Notes: generated by a model from the sequence alone, not told the origin. Counted from the first letter of the stretch, positions 9,258 through 19,136 are shown. The stretch: DNA of 64,000 bases from Amycolatopsis marina (GCF_900111885.1 NZ_FOKG01000014.1:1-64000); one strand, 5' to 3'. Numbers and translations are program-made.

Positions 9258-10513
9258 CCGCCGCCCTGGACCTCAGCCGCCACTACCGTTATCTCCTGCC
9301 GCTGCCGGAACCTGGCACTGCGGTGGTCCTGCCGCCGTTCGTCGTGGCGATGCACGCCCATCTCAACGCCCGCTATGCCGACGCCGCCTGGCCGCTTGGC
9401 CCGCTGACGGCCAACCCCAGCGCGTACCGGAGGGTGATCTACTGGCGCAACTGTCCGGCGGTGTTCGCCGACGAACTGCGGCTGGCCTCTTGGACGATGA
9501 TCAACGGCCGCTTGCGGCCCACGTTCCTGCGGGCTCGCGGCGCCCGGCTGCGTTCCCGCCTCAGCGCCGCACAGATACACGAGACGATCTCGGCCTGGAT
9601 ACGCCTGGCGAACTGGCTAGAGGCTCACGGCATCCGGCGTCTCGCCGACTGCACCACCAGTGTCCTGCACTCCTACGGGCAACATCTCCTGAGCTGCCAC
9701 ACCAACCGCAACCACACGCACAAGACGTTGGGCGCAGTGACCCGGCTGTGGGCGTTCGATCAGCTGTGCGCCCGGCCTGCCGGGATCGGGCGGCCTCCGT
9801 GGGACGAACGCGGAGCTGATGACTACCTCCCCGCCGCCACGATCACCGGTGGGGAGAACGAGACCGAGCCATTGGCCGAACAAACGATAGGCCCGCTGCT
9901 GATCTGGGCGATGCGCATGATCGACGACCTGGCCGAGGACATCCTCGCCGCCTGGGTCGAGACGCAGCGGCTGACTGAGGTCGCCCGCACCACGACCGGG
10001 ACACCGCACGGGAAAGCCGCGTTGGAGGCGTTCCTCGCCCCGCTGCTGGCCGCCGGATCGCCGTTGCCAGCCAGCCGGATCCGGGGCGAGGTTTGTCTCG
10101 CCGCGACCTACCTCAGCGGCATCACCGGAGCCTCACGCGCCCAGATCGACAAGCTGAACCAGCGCGAGGGCCTCGCGGCCGTCGCCGCGCAGCGGCCAGG
10201 GCCGTGCCCGTTGGACGTCCCGATAACCGGCCGGATCGCCGGGTTGCCGTGGCGGCAGGCTCTGGACTTCGCCGAGACACCAGTGCTGATGCGGCACCTC
10301 GGCACAGCGGCCTTCATCGTCTGCGCCTACTTGACAGGGATGCGCACCGGTGAGGTTCTGGGCATGAGAACCGGTTGCTGCCCCGACCCAGAACCCGTCA
10401 CGGACAAGAACGCGGACAGGAACAACGCCGACGGGAACGCCGGCAGGCACTTGATCCGGACGCACGAGTACAAGAACGCCATCGACGAAAGGGCATTTTC
10501 TTGCGCGTCATGA
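9254..10513 (+). pseudogene. Tyrosine recombinase 3, truncated before its catalytic C-terminus
   Basis: 419 aa with a GTG start overlapping the previous stop. The N-terminal and core-binding parts are well formed, and the first catalytic Arg is present in YLTGMRTGEVLGM. The protein then reaches HLIRTHEYKNAIDE and ends abruptly after an unrelated tail (RAFSCAS). The HxxR box and Tyr are missing, so about 250 residues have been lost. Immediately beyond the break, the frame of the next recombinase is open upstream of its annotated start. This points to a deletion that fused two recombinase genes at about 10,485-10,500. Confidence 0.7.
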
Positions 10514-10559
10514 CGATCTCGTCGCGCGCTGCGCCCACGGGGTCGGACCGATCGACGCC

Positions 10560-12878
10560 GTGCCCGCCGACCGCGTGGTGGCCACCCTGTCGGGCGTGCC
10601 GGGCTGGTCCGACGCGAGCGCCAAGGAGCAGGCCGCCCGCCAACGCGGAACCAGCCGGGTGCTTCAGTGGTTGCTGACCTATCCCGGAGACGGCTGGCAG
10701 GATCGATGGCTGGCCGCGAACGCCGACGCCGGAACAGAGTGGTTCGACACCCTGGTCGCCGCCGACCACAGGGCACCGCTGACCGCGCGCAACGAGGTCA
10801 CTCGCGGCGTGAACTGGCTGCTGCTGAGCCGGGCGATCCTGCCCAGCTACCGGTTCCTGGCCCAGTATCACAGCCAGACGCTGTTGGACCGTGTGCAGGA
10901 GATCCGCCGACCCGACCTGTTCGCGCAGGCCCGGAAGAGCACCACTACCTACCCTCATCTGACCGGTCGACGGTTGGTCGCGGGGCTGAGGGTGCTGTGC
11001 AAGATCGTGCTGCACACCGGCCGCGATCTGGACCAACTCGGCGCCGACGACGTCTTCGAGTACCGCGCCTGGTTCATGCGAAACACCGGTCGTTTTGCCG
11101 GCGGCACTCACGAGGCATGGGACCTGTTGCGTGCCCTCGATATCCTGCGCACGGACTTGTCCCTGCGGGACACCCTCCGCACGGGCCAACGCAGCCCGGC
11201 CGAGCTCGTCGACCGCTACCCGATTGCGTGCCGCCCGGTCCGAGATGTCCTCGTGCGGTACCTGGACGAGCGCAGCGCCGGCCTGGACCACAAGAGCTTG
11301 ATCACCTTGTCCTACTACCTCGCCGCTGTCTTCTGGGCGGACGTCGAGCAGCATCATCCCGGTATCGACACGCTGCGCTTGCCGCCGGAGGTGGCCGAAG
11401 CCTGGCGCGGCCGAGTGCGTTTCTGCGTCACACGCCGTGGCCATCAACGACCTCGCCGGGACCACCTGGGCGTCATGACCCGAGTCCGGACGCTCTACCT
11501 CGACATCCAGGAATGGGCGACCGAGGACCCCGCGGCTTGGGCCGCTTGGGCCGCGCCCAGCCCGGTCCGCGCGAGCGACCTCAAAGGCATGGGCAAGGCC
11601 CAGAAGAAAACGACGGCCGCGATGCACCAGCGTGTGCGGGAACGACTCCCTCAACTGCCGATGCTGGTCGACTACGCCGAACGCCACCACAAGGACCAAG
11701 CAGACCTGCTGGATGTAGCGCGGGCGACCCCGGTGGGCGAGACGTTCGTCCGCAACGGGGTTCGTTACCGCCGGGTCGCCTACAAGACGACGAGCCCCAC
11801 GAATAGCGACGTCGGATCATCGACGTTGCCGGTGGAGAATACCGCCACGGGCGAACGAATCGACGTGCTGCGCGGCGAGGACGAAGCGTTCTGGGCGTGG
11901 GGAATCATCGAAACATTGCGCCATACCGGAGTTCGGCTGGAAGAGTTGCTGGAGGTGACACACCTGGCGTTGGTGTCGTACCGGCTTCCGGACACCGGCG
12001 AAGTCGTACCTCTGCTTCAGATCGTCCCCTCGAAGTCCAACGAGGAAAGACTACTGTTGGTCAGCCCCGAACTCGCCAGCGTTCTGGCTACGATCGTGAC
12101 CAGGCTCCGCGCGCATAATGGCAACACCATACCGCTGGTGGCCCGATACGACCCGCACGAACGGACCATCGGTCCACCATTGCCACACTTGTTCCAGCGC
12201 ACCCTCGCCGGGAAGTCGAAAGTCATCAGCACCGGCACGGTCTACAAGTTGCTCGCGGACACGCTTACCCGAAGCGGGATCTGCGACGCCGCCGGACAGT
12301 CGATGAACTTCAGCCCACATGATTTCCGGAGATTGTTCACCACTGACGCCGTCACCGGCGGCCTTCCCGTCCATATCGTGGCACGCCTATTGGGGCACAA
12401 AAACATCAACACGACCCAAGCATATCTCGCCGTCTTCCAGGAAGAACTCGTCAAGACCTATCGCAGCTTCCTGGCCAACAGGCGAGCGCTCCGACCCCAC
12501 GAAGAATACAGGGAGCCGACGGACGAGGAATGGACAGAATTCCAGCGACACTTCCAACTGCGTAAACTAGAGCTTGGTGAATGTGGACGCCCGTATGGAA
12601 GCAGCTGTCAGCACGAGCATTCTTGTATTCGCTGCCCGATGCTTCGGGTCGACCCCAGACAACGCGGCAGGCTCGTCGAGATAATTCATAACCTCAAAGA
12701 GCGCATCGCCGAAGCCACGATGAATCGGTGGCTGGGCGAAGCCCAGGGACTTCAGGTCAGCCTCGCCGAGGCGACGAAGAAGCTCGTCAGCCTTGACCGC
12801 AGGCTCGAACGCAACCGCGCCGGACACGGCAAGGACACCGTCGGTTTGGGGATGCCGGTGATCGGCATACCTTGCTGA
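10560..12878 (+). CDS. Tyrosine recombinase 4 (large site-specific integrase)
   Basis: 772 aa from the GTG at 10560. The frame is open further upstream (reading HDDLVARCAHGVGPID), so the natural start was probably lost in the fusion with the truncated gene before it. Catalytic residues are complete: Arg in RHTGVRLEELLE, HDFRRLF, and LLGHKNINTTQAYL with the Tyr nucleophile. A Cys-rich patch (CGRPYGSSC...HSCIRCPM) follows, then a basic helical tail. It belongs to the long actinobacterial integrases with a C-terminal zinc-ribbon-like domain. If translated, it could still be catalytically active. Confidence 0.8.
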   Translation: MPADRVVATLSGVPGWSDASAKEQAARQRGTSRVLQWLLTYPGDGWQDRWLAANADAGTEWFDTLVAADHRAPLTARNEVTRGVNWLLLSRAILPSYRFLAQYHSQTLLDRVQEIRRPDLFAQARKSTTTYPHLTGRRLVAGLRVLCKIVLHTGRDLDQLGADDVFEYRAWFMRNTGRFAGGTHEAWDLLRALDILRTDLSLRDTLRTGQRSPAELVDRYPIACRPVRDVLVRYLDERSAGLDHKSLITLSYYLAAVFWADVEQHHPGIDTLRLPPEVAEAWRGRVRFCVTRRGHQRPRRDHLGVMTRVRTLYLDIQEWATEDPAAWAAWAAPSPVRASDLKGMGKAQKKTTAAMHQRVRERLPQLPMLVDYAERHHKDQADLLDVARATPVGETFVRNGVRYRRVAYKTTSPTNSDVGSSTLPVENTATGERIDVLRGEDEAFWAWGIIETLRHTGVRLEELLEVTHLALVSYRLPDTGEVVPLLQIVPSKSNEERLLLVSPELASVLATIVTRLRAHNGNTIPLVARYDPHERTIGPPLPHLFQRTLAGKSKVISTGTVYKLLADTLTRSGICDAAGQSMNFSPHDFRRLFTTDAVTGGLPVHIVARLLGHKNINTTQAYLAVFQEELVKTYRSFLANRRALRPHEEYREPTDEEWTEFQRHFQLRKLELGECGRPYGSSCQHEHSCIRCPMLRVDPRQRGRLVEIIHNLKERIAEATMNRWLGEAQGLQVSLAEATKKLVSLDRRLERNRAGHGKDTVGLGMPVIGIPC

Positions 12879-13060
12879 CCGTGCTGCTCGGCCGGTAGCG
12901 CGCGTGATGTACGAGCGCTACCGGCGACGACAACCTCGTTGAACGCGCCACGCAAGGGCATCGGCGAGTCGGTGGCCCGAGGCAGTGCCGAAACCAATGA
13001 CCACCGCAGCGGCCACATTGGTCAGGACTGGCCGACCGACCAACGATGGGACGGCCTCGA

Positions 13061-14278
13061 TCAGACTGTGCGGGTCGGGAGCGTCAGCGCTTGGTCCAGA
13101 TCCGCGATGAGGTCGTCGGCGTCTTCGAGCCCGATGGAGAGGCGGACCATACTGTCGGCGATGCCGCGACGGGCTCGGTCGGCGGGGTCGAGGCCGTGGT
13201 GGGTGGTGGTGATGGGTTGCGTGACAAGGCTTTCCGCGCCGCCGAGGCTGGCGGCGATGCTGAACACTCGGAGCCGGTCGACTACAGCCGCGGTGGCGTT
13301 GGCGTCGCCGTCGACGAGGAAGCTGAGCATGCCGCCGTGGCCGCGCATCTGGGTTTTGACGATGGTCGCTTGGTCGCCGGTGGCCAGGCCGGGGTAGTTG
13401 ACCTTGGTCACGCGGGGATGCTCGGCCAGGTATTCGGCGACGGCGGTGGCGGCGGTGTTCTGGGCACGGACCCGGACGACGAGGGTGCGGATGCTGCGGG
13501 CGAGCAGTGATGCGATCTCGGGGGCGATGACTTGGCCGAGGTTCTTGCGCCACGCGGCGATCGGGGCGAGCAGTTCGGCGGGGCCAGCGACGGCTCCGGC
13601 GGTGAGGTCGCTGTGGCCGCCGAGGTATTTGGTCGCGGAGTGGATGACCAGGTCGGCGCCGTGGTGCAGCGGGTTCTGGTTGACCGGGGTGGCAAAGGTG
13701 TTGTCCACCACGACCAGGGCCCCGGCTTTGTGCGCCTGGGCGGTGATCGCGGCGATGTCGAAGATGTCGAGGTTGGGGTTGGACGGGGTTTCGAAGAACA
13801 CGATCCGGGTGCGGTCGGTGAGCACGTCGGGTAGCTGATTGGCTTCGCCGGCGGTGAGGAAGGTGGTCTCGATTCCGAGCCGGGGCAGGTTCTCGCCGAG
13901 TAGTTCGAAGGTGCCGCCGTAGACGTCGCCCAGGCACACGATGTGCTCGCCGGTCTTGATGTGGGACAGGAAGGTCGCGGCTTCGGCGGCCATGCCGGAT
14001 CCGAACGCGAGCGCGGACTGGGTGTCTTCGAGGTCGGCGAGTTTGCGTTCCAGGGAGCGGATGGTGGGGTTGAGGCCGTAGCGGGTGTAGAGGTTGCCCT
14101 CGCGTCGGCCTTCGACGACGTCGAGCAGGTCGGCGGTGGAGTCGAAGGCAAAGGTGGAGTGCCCGTAGAGCGGCGGGTGGATGGCGCCTTGCGGGTCGCG
14201 GACGTCTCCGGCGTGCACACACCGGGTGGACAAGCCGGGTCGCTGTTCGGGCGTGGTGTTCACCTTCGGGTCGCTCAT
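13061..14278 (-). CDS. PLP-dependent trans-sulfuration enzyme (cystathionine gamma-synthase/lyase family)
   Basis: 405 aa. The hallmark Cys/Met-metabolism fold is clear: YTRYGLNPT near the N-terminus, GSGMAAEAA, VVDNTFATP, and the PLP lysine in HSATKYLGGHSD. A C-terminal SLGGAESLVTQP substrate-specificity segment follows. Members make or cleave cystathionine or use O-acyl-homoserine with sulfide, and the sequence does not settle which. The start ATG at 14278 shares a base with the TGA of the cysteine desulfurase gene. It is the last gene of a four-gene operon whose regulator senses sulfur species, so it probably assimilates or releases sulfide or persulfide. Confidence 0.9.
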   Translation of the reverse strand: MSDPKVNTTPEQRPGLSTRCVHAGDVRDPQGAIHPPLYGHSTFAFDSTADLLDVVEGRREGNLYTRYGLNPTIRSLERKLADLEDTQSALAFGSGMAAEAATFLSHIKTGEHIVCLGDVYGGTFELLGENLPRLGIETTFLTAGEANQLPDVLTDRTRIVFFETPSNPNLDIFDIAAITAQAHKAGALVVVDNTFATPVNQNPLHHGADLVIHSATKYLGGHSDLTAGAVAGPAELLAPIAAWRKNLGQVIAPEIASLLARSIRTLVVRVRAQNTAATAVAEYLAEHPRVTKVNYPGLATGDQATIVKTQMRGHGGMLSFLVDGDANATAAVVDRLRVFSIAASLGGAESLVTQPITTTHHGLDPADRARRGIADSMVRLSIGLEDADDLIADLDQALTLPTRTV

Positions 14279-15441
14279 CAATCCCTGCTTCCTGTCGTGG
14301 TTGTGATCAGCTCGGTGGCGCGGTCGATGTCGGCGGGGGTGCTCCAGCGACCGAGGGACAGCCGCAACGCGGACAGGCTCCGTTCGGCGTCGAGGCCCAT
14401 CGCGGTCAGTACAGGTGAGGGCTGGTGGTCACCGGCGTGGCACGCGGAGCCGGTCGACGCGGCGATCCCCGGTGTCGCGGCGAGCAGGCTGTGCCCGGTC
14501 ACCCCGAGGATGCTGATGTTGAGCGTGTTCGGCAGCCGCGCCGCCGCGGGCCCGTTGAGTTCCACCCGGCCGGGCAGTCGCGCGGCGAGCTGGTCGTGGA
14601 GCCGGTCGCGCAGGGTCTGGATGCGCTCGTGGCCTCCTGCTGCAAGGTCGGCGGCGGCGAGGTCGGCGGCGGTGCCCAGTGCGACGGCGAGGGCGACGTT
14701 TTCGGTGCCGGCGCGCAGGCCGTGTTCCTGTCCGCCGCCGTACACCAAGGGCTCCAGTGCCAGGCCGGGTCGCGTGTAGAGGGCGGCGATGCCTTTGGGG
14801 GCATACATTTTGTGCCCGACCACGGTGAGCAGGTCCACGTCGAGGGCGGTCACGTCGAGCGGGATCTTCCCGACGGTTTGGGCGGCGTCGCAGTGGAACA
14901 CCGCGCCGTGCTCGTGGGTGATGCGGGCCAGTTCGTCGATCGGTTGCAGGGCACCGGTTTCGTTGTTGGCGGCCATGATCGACACCAGCACGGTGCGGCC
15001 GGTGAATGCGGCGGCCAGCGCGGCCGGGTCGACGCGCCCGTCGGTGTCGACGGGCAGGTAGGTCACCTCGGCGCCGTGCCAGCGTTGCAACGCCTGGCAC
15101 GCTTGCAGGACAGCGGGGTGCTCGGTGGTCTGGGTGATCACGTGCGGCCGGTCGGTTCCGGCGGCCAAGACCACACCGCGGATGGCGAGGTTGTCGGCCT
15201 CGGAACCGGAGCCGGTGAACACGATTCGTCCGCCTGGCGCGCCGATCAGGGCGGCGACCTGGTCGCGGGCGTGCTCCAGTGCGGCGCGGGGCGTGGTGCC
15301 GTAGCGGTGGTCGCTGGAGGGGTTGCCGAATTCGCCGGTCAAATACGGCAGCGTCGCCTCGACGACTGTGGGATCGACGGGCGTGGTGGCGTTGTAGTCG
15401 AGGTAGATCGGGTCCTCGGCTAGTCCACTAGGGATGGTCAC
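14278..15441 (-). CDS. Cysteine desulfurase (NifS/IscS family)
   Basis: 387 aa. YLDYNATTP opens the protein. The PLP-binding GHK motif is in VVGHKMYAPKG, the region VYGGGQEHGLRAGTENV is characteristic, and the persulfide-carrying Cys lies in STGSACHAGDH. It moves sulfur from cysteine to its own Cys as a persulfide. The GTG start at 15441 overlaps the MFS gene stop (GTGA), and this fits the N-terminus of known homologues better than the longer frame, which extends into the MFS gene. It lies in the operon for sulfane-sulfur handling and could either generate or accept persulfide. Confidence 0.9.
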   Translation of the reverse strand: MTIPSGLAEDPIYLDYNATTPVDPTVVEATLPYLTGEFGNPSSDHRYGTTPRAALEHARDQVAALIGAPGGRIVFTGSGSEADNLAIRGVVLAAGTDRPHVITQTTEHPAVLQACQALQRWHGAEVTYLPVDTDGRVDPAALAAAFTGRTVLVSIMAANNETGALQPIDELARITHEHGAVFHCDAAQTVGKIPLDVTALDVDLLTVVGHKMYAPKGIAALYTRPGLALEPLVYGGGQEHGLRAGTENVALAVALGTAADLAAADLAAGGHERIQTLRDRLHDQLAARLPGRVELNGPAAARLPNTLNISILGVTGHSLLAATPGIAASTGSACHAGDHQPSPVLTAMGLDAERSLSALRLSLGRWSTPADIDRATELITTTTGSRD

Positions 15442-16742
15442 GGCGTGTCTTTCTCCTGTAGTGGAACGGGTTCGGCGCGCTGGTCGCGCGGGTGTGTCTC
15501 GTACATGCGTGCCGCGACGATCAGGCCGGAGGCGGCGGTGATCGCGGCGACCACCCACACCGCGGCGCGGATGCCCCAGAGGTCGGCGACGATCCCGGAC
15601 AGCAGGGCGCCGACGGCGAACCCGCCGTCGCGCCAGAGCCGGTAGACCCCGACCGCGCGGGCACGCCAGGCCGGATGGGCGACATCGCCGATGGTGGCCA
15701 GCAACGTCGGATAGACCATCGCGGTACCCGCGCCCAGCAGCACCGCGGCCACCGCCCAGAGGGTGAACGTGTCGGCCAGCGCGATGAGGCCGAGCGCCGC
15801 AGCTTGGACGAGCATGCCGGTGGTGATGAGGTGTTTGCGGCCCCACCGGTCCGACAGCGGACCGGTGACGAGTTGCCCCAGGCCCCACACCGCGGGGTAG
15901 AGCGCGGCCAGGATCCCGATCCGGGCGACCGACAGCCCGGCCGCGGTGAACAGGATCGGGAGCAGTCCCCAGGCGAGGCCGTCGTTGAGGTTGTTGACCA
16001 TCCCGGCCTGGCTGGCCGCGGACAGGGCGGGTTCGCGCACGCTGGTGTGGGCGAAGACCTGCTTGTTGGTCAGTTCGGAGTGCAGGTGGTCGTGCCGGCC
16101 GTCGGCGCGGGTGGTGTGCTGGGCGGCTTCCACGCGGGCGTGCTCGCGGGTCTCACGGACCACGAGCACGGACAGCCCGAGGCCGAGCGCGACGTAGGAC
16201 AGGCCGAGCAGGAACGGCGCGGGCCGCAACCCGTAGCGGGCGGCGAGGTAGCCGGTGGCCACGGCGGTAACCGCGACCGCGAGGTATCCGGCGGCTTCGT
16301 TCAGACCCATCGCCAGGCCGCGGCGGGACGGGCCGGCGAGGTCGATCTTCATGATCACGGTGGTGGACCAGGTCAGTCCCTGGTTGATCCCGAGCAGCAC
16401 GTTCGCCGCGACGACCCAGCCCCACGAGGGCGCCCAGATCAGCATGAGCGGCACCGGGATCGCGATCAGCCATCCAGCGACGAGCACCGGTTTGCGGCCG
16501 AACCGGTCCGACCAGGTGCCCGCGAAGTAGTTGGTGGCGGCTTTGGTGGCGCCGAAGGCCAGCACGTAGGTCAGCAGGAACGTGTAGCCGGTCAGGTGAA
16601 AGGTCTGCTCGGCCAGCGGGGACAGCACGGTGCGTTCCTGCCCGAGCACGCCGCCAACCAGCGCGTTGACGGCGACGAGCAAGCTGAACTGGGCGAGGTT
16701 GGCGCGGATCCCCAGCCGCGGGCTTCCGATGGCGCGGCTCAT
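15438..16742 (-). CDS. MFS transporter
   Basis: 434 aa with about twelve hydrophobic segments. The MFS signature loop appears twice, as GTWSDRFGRKPVL in the first half and GPLSDRWGRKHLI in the second. A hydrophilic central loop (residues about 205-235, rich in His and Asp) separates the halves. The start ATG at 16742 overlaps the stop of the MBL-rhodanese gene (ATGA). Its substrate is not evident, but the tight coupling to MBL-rhodanese, cysteine desulfurase and trans-sulfuration genes suggests a sulfur compound. Confidence 0.88.
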   Translation of the reverse strand: MSRAIGSPRLGIRANLAQFSLLVAVNALVGGVLGQERTVLSPLAEQTFHLTGYTFLLTYVLAFGATKAATNYFAGTWSDRFGRKPVLVAGWLIAIPVPLMLIWAPSWGWVVAANVLLGINQGLTWSTTVIMKIDLAGPSRRGLAMGLNEAAGYLAVAVTAVATGYLAARYGLRPAPFLLGLSYVALGLGLSVLVVRETREHARVEAAQHTTRADGRHDHLHSELTNKQVFAHTSVREPALSAASQAGMVNNLNDGLAWGLLPILFTAAGLSVARIGILAALYPAVWGLGQLVTGPLSDRWGRKHLITTGMLVQAAALGLIALADTFTLWAVAAVLLGAGTAMVYPTLLATIGDVAHPAWRARAVGVYRLWRDGGFAVGALLSGIVADLWGIRAAVWVVAAITAASGLIVAARMYETHPRDQRAEPVPLQEKDTP

Positions 16743-18097
16743 GTTCCGGTCTCCAGCCGGTGGCCGGTGGCCGTGGCCCAGTCGTCGGGGCCGCCGGTGA
16801 GCACGGCGAGGTCGCGGTGGCCGGCGCGTTCGAGCAGGCTGGCCGCGCCCATCGCGCGTTCGCCGTGTCCGCACATCACGACCAGCGGTTCGCCGGGCAC
16901 GTCCTGCGCGCGGTCGGCGAGCTCGCCCAGTTCGACGTGCTGGGCGCCGGGCAGGTGCCCGGCGGCGAACTCGGGGGTCTGCCGGATGTCGAGGACCGAC
17001 GTGTCGACCTGGTCGGGTCGCACGAGTCGAGTGCTGGTGGTGGGGTGCTCGGCGGCGGTCCAGGCGTCCAGGCCGCCGGTGAGTTCTCCGGCGAGGTTGC
17101 CGTAGCCGATCTTCGTGGCCTGCCACGCGATCTCCGCCGGGTCCTGATCGGACCGGCGCACGATGATCAGCGGCTGGTCGTGCGGTGCCAGCCACCCCAG
17201 CCAGGACGCGAACACCGGCCGCAGCGGGATCGACACCGCACCCGGTATGTGGGCGGCAGCGAAGTCGGCGACCGGCCGCACGTCGACCGCCACCGCGCCC
17301 TGCGCCAGCAGCGCCCGCACCTCGGCGACGCTGAGCGGCGCGAGCGCCGGTGGCTGGTCGAGCACGGCGGGGCCGCGACGGTTGATCTCGCCCAGACGGT
17401 GAAAGTAGGGCGGGAAGCTGCCCAGCGAGCCGAGCAGCGCGGTGACGAAGGCGTCCTCGTCGGCGGCGCGCAGCAGCGGGTTGGTGGTCTTCTCCCGGCC
17501 GATGGTGCTGGTGCGTTCCGAGCCCGGCGGAGCGGAGCAGAACGACCCGGCACCGTGGGTGGGCCACACCGCCACGTCGTCCGGGAGTTCGGCCAGCCGC
17601 CGCAACGAGGCGTACTGGGCGCGGGCCAGCGCCTCGGTCTGCTCGGGTGAGACCAGATCGGTCCGGGCCGCCGACCCCACCAGCAGGGAACCACCGGTGA
17701 ACACCCCGACCGGCTTGTCGCCGTCCAGCAGCAGGAACGACAGATGCTCATGAGTGTGGCCCGGCGTGCCCAATGCACGCAGCCGCAACCCGCCGAGGTC
17801 GACCTCGTCACTGTCGCGCAGCCCGCTGTGGGTGAACTCGCGATGCCCGGCGGCCGAGGCGAGCACCTGTGTGCCCTCGGTCGCGGATAGCTGGCGGGCG
17901 CCGGAGAGGAAGTCCGCGTGCAGATGGGTGTCGGCGGCAAACGCCACCGTCAACCCGCGGCGTCGGGCGAGGCGCGAAGACTCCCGCAGGTCGAGGCTGA
18001 CGTCGACCACCATTGCCCGGCCATCGCCGAGGTCGAGCAGGTAGGCGGAATTGCCCAGTCCCTCGTCGACGAGCGGGACGATGTCGACTGTGCTCAC
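16739..18097 (-). CDS. MBL-fold hydrolase with two rhodanese domains (persulfide dioxygenase-like)
   Basis: 452 aa. The N-terminal metallo-beta-lactamase domain (about 1-235) has THLHADF for HxHxD, GTPGHTHEH and FTGGSLLVG, as in ETHE1/CstB persulfide dioxygenases. Rhodanese domain 1 (about 255-345) lacks an active Cys (IIVRRSDQ). Domain 2 (about 355-450) has VVMCGHGERA with the catalytic Cys. It should oxidise or transfer glutathione- or cysteine-like persulfides in the cytoplasm. The GTG start at 18097 has GGAGGT 5 bp upstream. It is the first gene of the four-gene operon, divergent from the ArsR-rhodanese regulator. Confidence 0.88.
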   Translation of the reverse strand: MSTVDIVPLVDEGLGNSAYLLDLGDGRAMVVDVSLDLRESSRLARRRGLTVAFAADTHLHADFLSGARQLSATEGTQVLASAAGHREFTHSGLRDSDEVDLGGLRLRALGTPGHTHEHLSFLLLDGDKPVGVFTGGSLLVGSAARTDLVSPEQTEALARAQYASLRRLAELPDDVAVWPTHGAGSFCSAPPGSERTSTIGREKTTNPLLRAADEDAFVTALLGSLGSFPPYFHRLGEINRRGPAVLDQPPALAPLSVAEVRALLAQGAVAVDVRPVADFAAAHIPGAVSIPLRPVFASWLGWLAPHDQPLIIVRRSDQDPAEIAWQATKIGYGNLAGELTGGLDAWTAAEHPTTSTRLVRPDQVDTSVLDIRQTPEFAAGHLPGAQHVELGELADRAQDVPGEPLVVMCGHGERAMGAASLLERAGHRDLAVLTGGPDDWATATGHRLETGT

Positions 18098-18155
18098 CTG
18101 GCACCTCCGTGGCTTCGCGGGCGGGTTGGGTTCCCGCATGAGTTCTGTTCTACAC

Positions 18156-18177
18156 TATTCCAAGGATGATTGGAGAA
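18156..18177. promoter_or_regulatory. Inverted repeat in the divergent sulfur-operon promoter
   Basis: TCCAA-6 bp-TTGGA (18159-18163 and 18170-18174) sits between the two divergent starts and just before the ArsR-type gene. This position and symmetry fit an operator for that regulator, by analogy with BigR/SqrR-type sulfur sensors; binding is inferred. Confidence 0.5.
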
Positions 18178-18179
18178 CC

Positions 18180-18833
18180 ATGGGTGATCGAGGCGCGAAG
18201 ACGGCGTTGTTCGAGCAGTTCGCCCGCGTGGGCAAGGCGCTGGGCAGCGGCAAACGGCTGGAGTTGCTGGACCTGCTGGCACAGGGTGAGCGCACGGTCG
18301 AGTCGCTGGCACGGGCCGCCGAACTCGGGCTGACCACGGCCTCGGCGCACCTGCAGACCCTCAAGCAGGCCAACTTGGTGACGACCCGCCGTGACGGCAC
18401 CAAGATCTACTACCGGCTCGCCGGGGATGACGTCGCCGCGCTGTACGCGCTCGTCCAGGCCGTGGCCGTCGAGCACCTCGCCGACGTGGAGGCCGCACGC
18501 GCCACCTATCTCGGGCCAGAGACCGAGGAGGTCACCCGCGAGGAGCTGCTGCGACGGGTGCGTTCCGGCGGCGCCACCGTGATCGACGTGCGTCCGCGCG
18601 AGGAATACGCCGCCGGGCACATCCCCGGCGCGGTGTCGATTCCGCTGGAAGACCTCGCCGAGCGCTTGGCTGAACTTCCCCTCGATCAGGAGATCGTCGC
18701 CTACTGCCGCGGCGCCTACTGCGTGTTCGCCCACGACGCGGTCCGCCTGCTCATCGCCGCCGGTCGCCCGGCTCGCCGGTTGGCCGACGGCATGCTCGAA
18801 TGGCGCTTGGCTGACCTACCGGTGGCAACCTGA
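18180..18833 (+). CDS. ArsR-family regulator fused to a rhodanese domain
   Basis: 217 aa. The ArsR winged helix (about residues 10-95) has the recognition segment GLTTASAHLQTLKQANLV and the wing RRDGTKIYYRL. The rhodanese domain (about 125-215) has VIDVRPREEYAAGHIPGAVSIP and the loop VAYCRGAYCVFA with the active Cys. Such fusions repress persulfide- or sulfite-handling genes until sulfane sulfur modifies the protein. It is transcribed divergently from the MBL-rhodanese operon with an inverted repeat between them. The ATG at 18180 is preferred over an upstream in-frame ATG at 18138 that would overlap the operator and promoter. Confidence 0.88.
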   Translation: MGDRGAKTALFEQFARVGKALGSGKRLELLDLLAQGERTVESLARAAELGLTTASAHLQTLKQANLVTTRRDGTKIYYRLAGDDVAALYALVQAVAVEHLADVEAARATYLGPETEEVTREELLRRVRSGGATVIDVRPREEYAAGHIPGAVSIPLEDLAERLAELPLDQEIVAYCRGAYCVFAHDAVRLLIAAGRPARRLADGMLEWRLADLPVAT

Positions 18834-19136
18834 CCAAGATTTTCGGGCGCGGTGTCGAATCGGGCGTGTCGGTCGTCTCCTGGGCAAGGAGGTGTTGAGG
18901 CGGCTGCCTCGCGCCATCGCCCTTGCACGCTACGTGGCCGGTTCTGAGGCCGCACGGAATGAACTGTCCACATCGGATGGTGCGCTAGACCATTGTCACC
19001 GCTATCACGCCACCCGCGCCGAGCCGCTGCGCGAGCTCGACCACTTCGAGCAGGCCCAGGCCGTCGAGCGCCGCGCGCTGGAACTAACCGCCCGCCCGAT
19101 CAAGCAATCCCTGCTGCGGCAACCCATTCTCGACAG
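18834..19136. other. Intergenic stretch, no convincing gene
   Basis: A short plus-strand frame (18892-19140, 82 codons) crosses this spacer and its last bases overlap the methyltransferase stop. It has no recognisable family, and its start is a GTG without a good ribosome site. I treat it as unsupported. Confidence 0.4.

Noticed and set aside
12918-14222. 434-codon minus-strand frame over the trans-sulfuration gene
   Set aside because: Arg/Pro-rich shadow. The PLP enzyme in the neighbouring frame is unambiguous.
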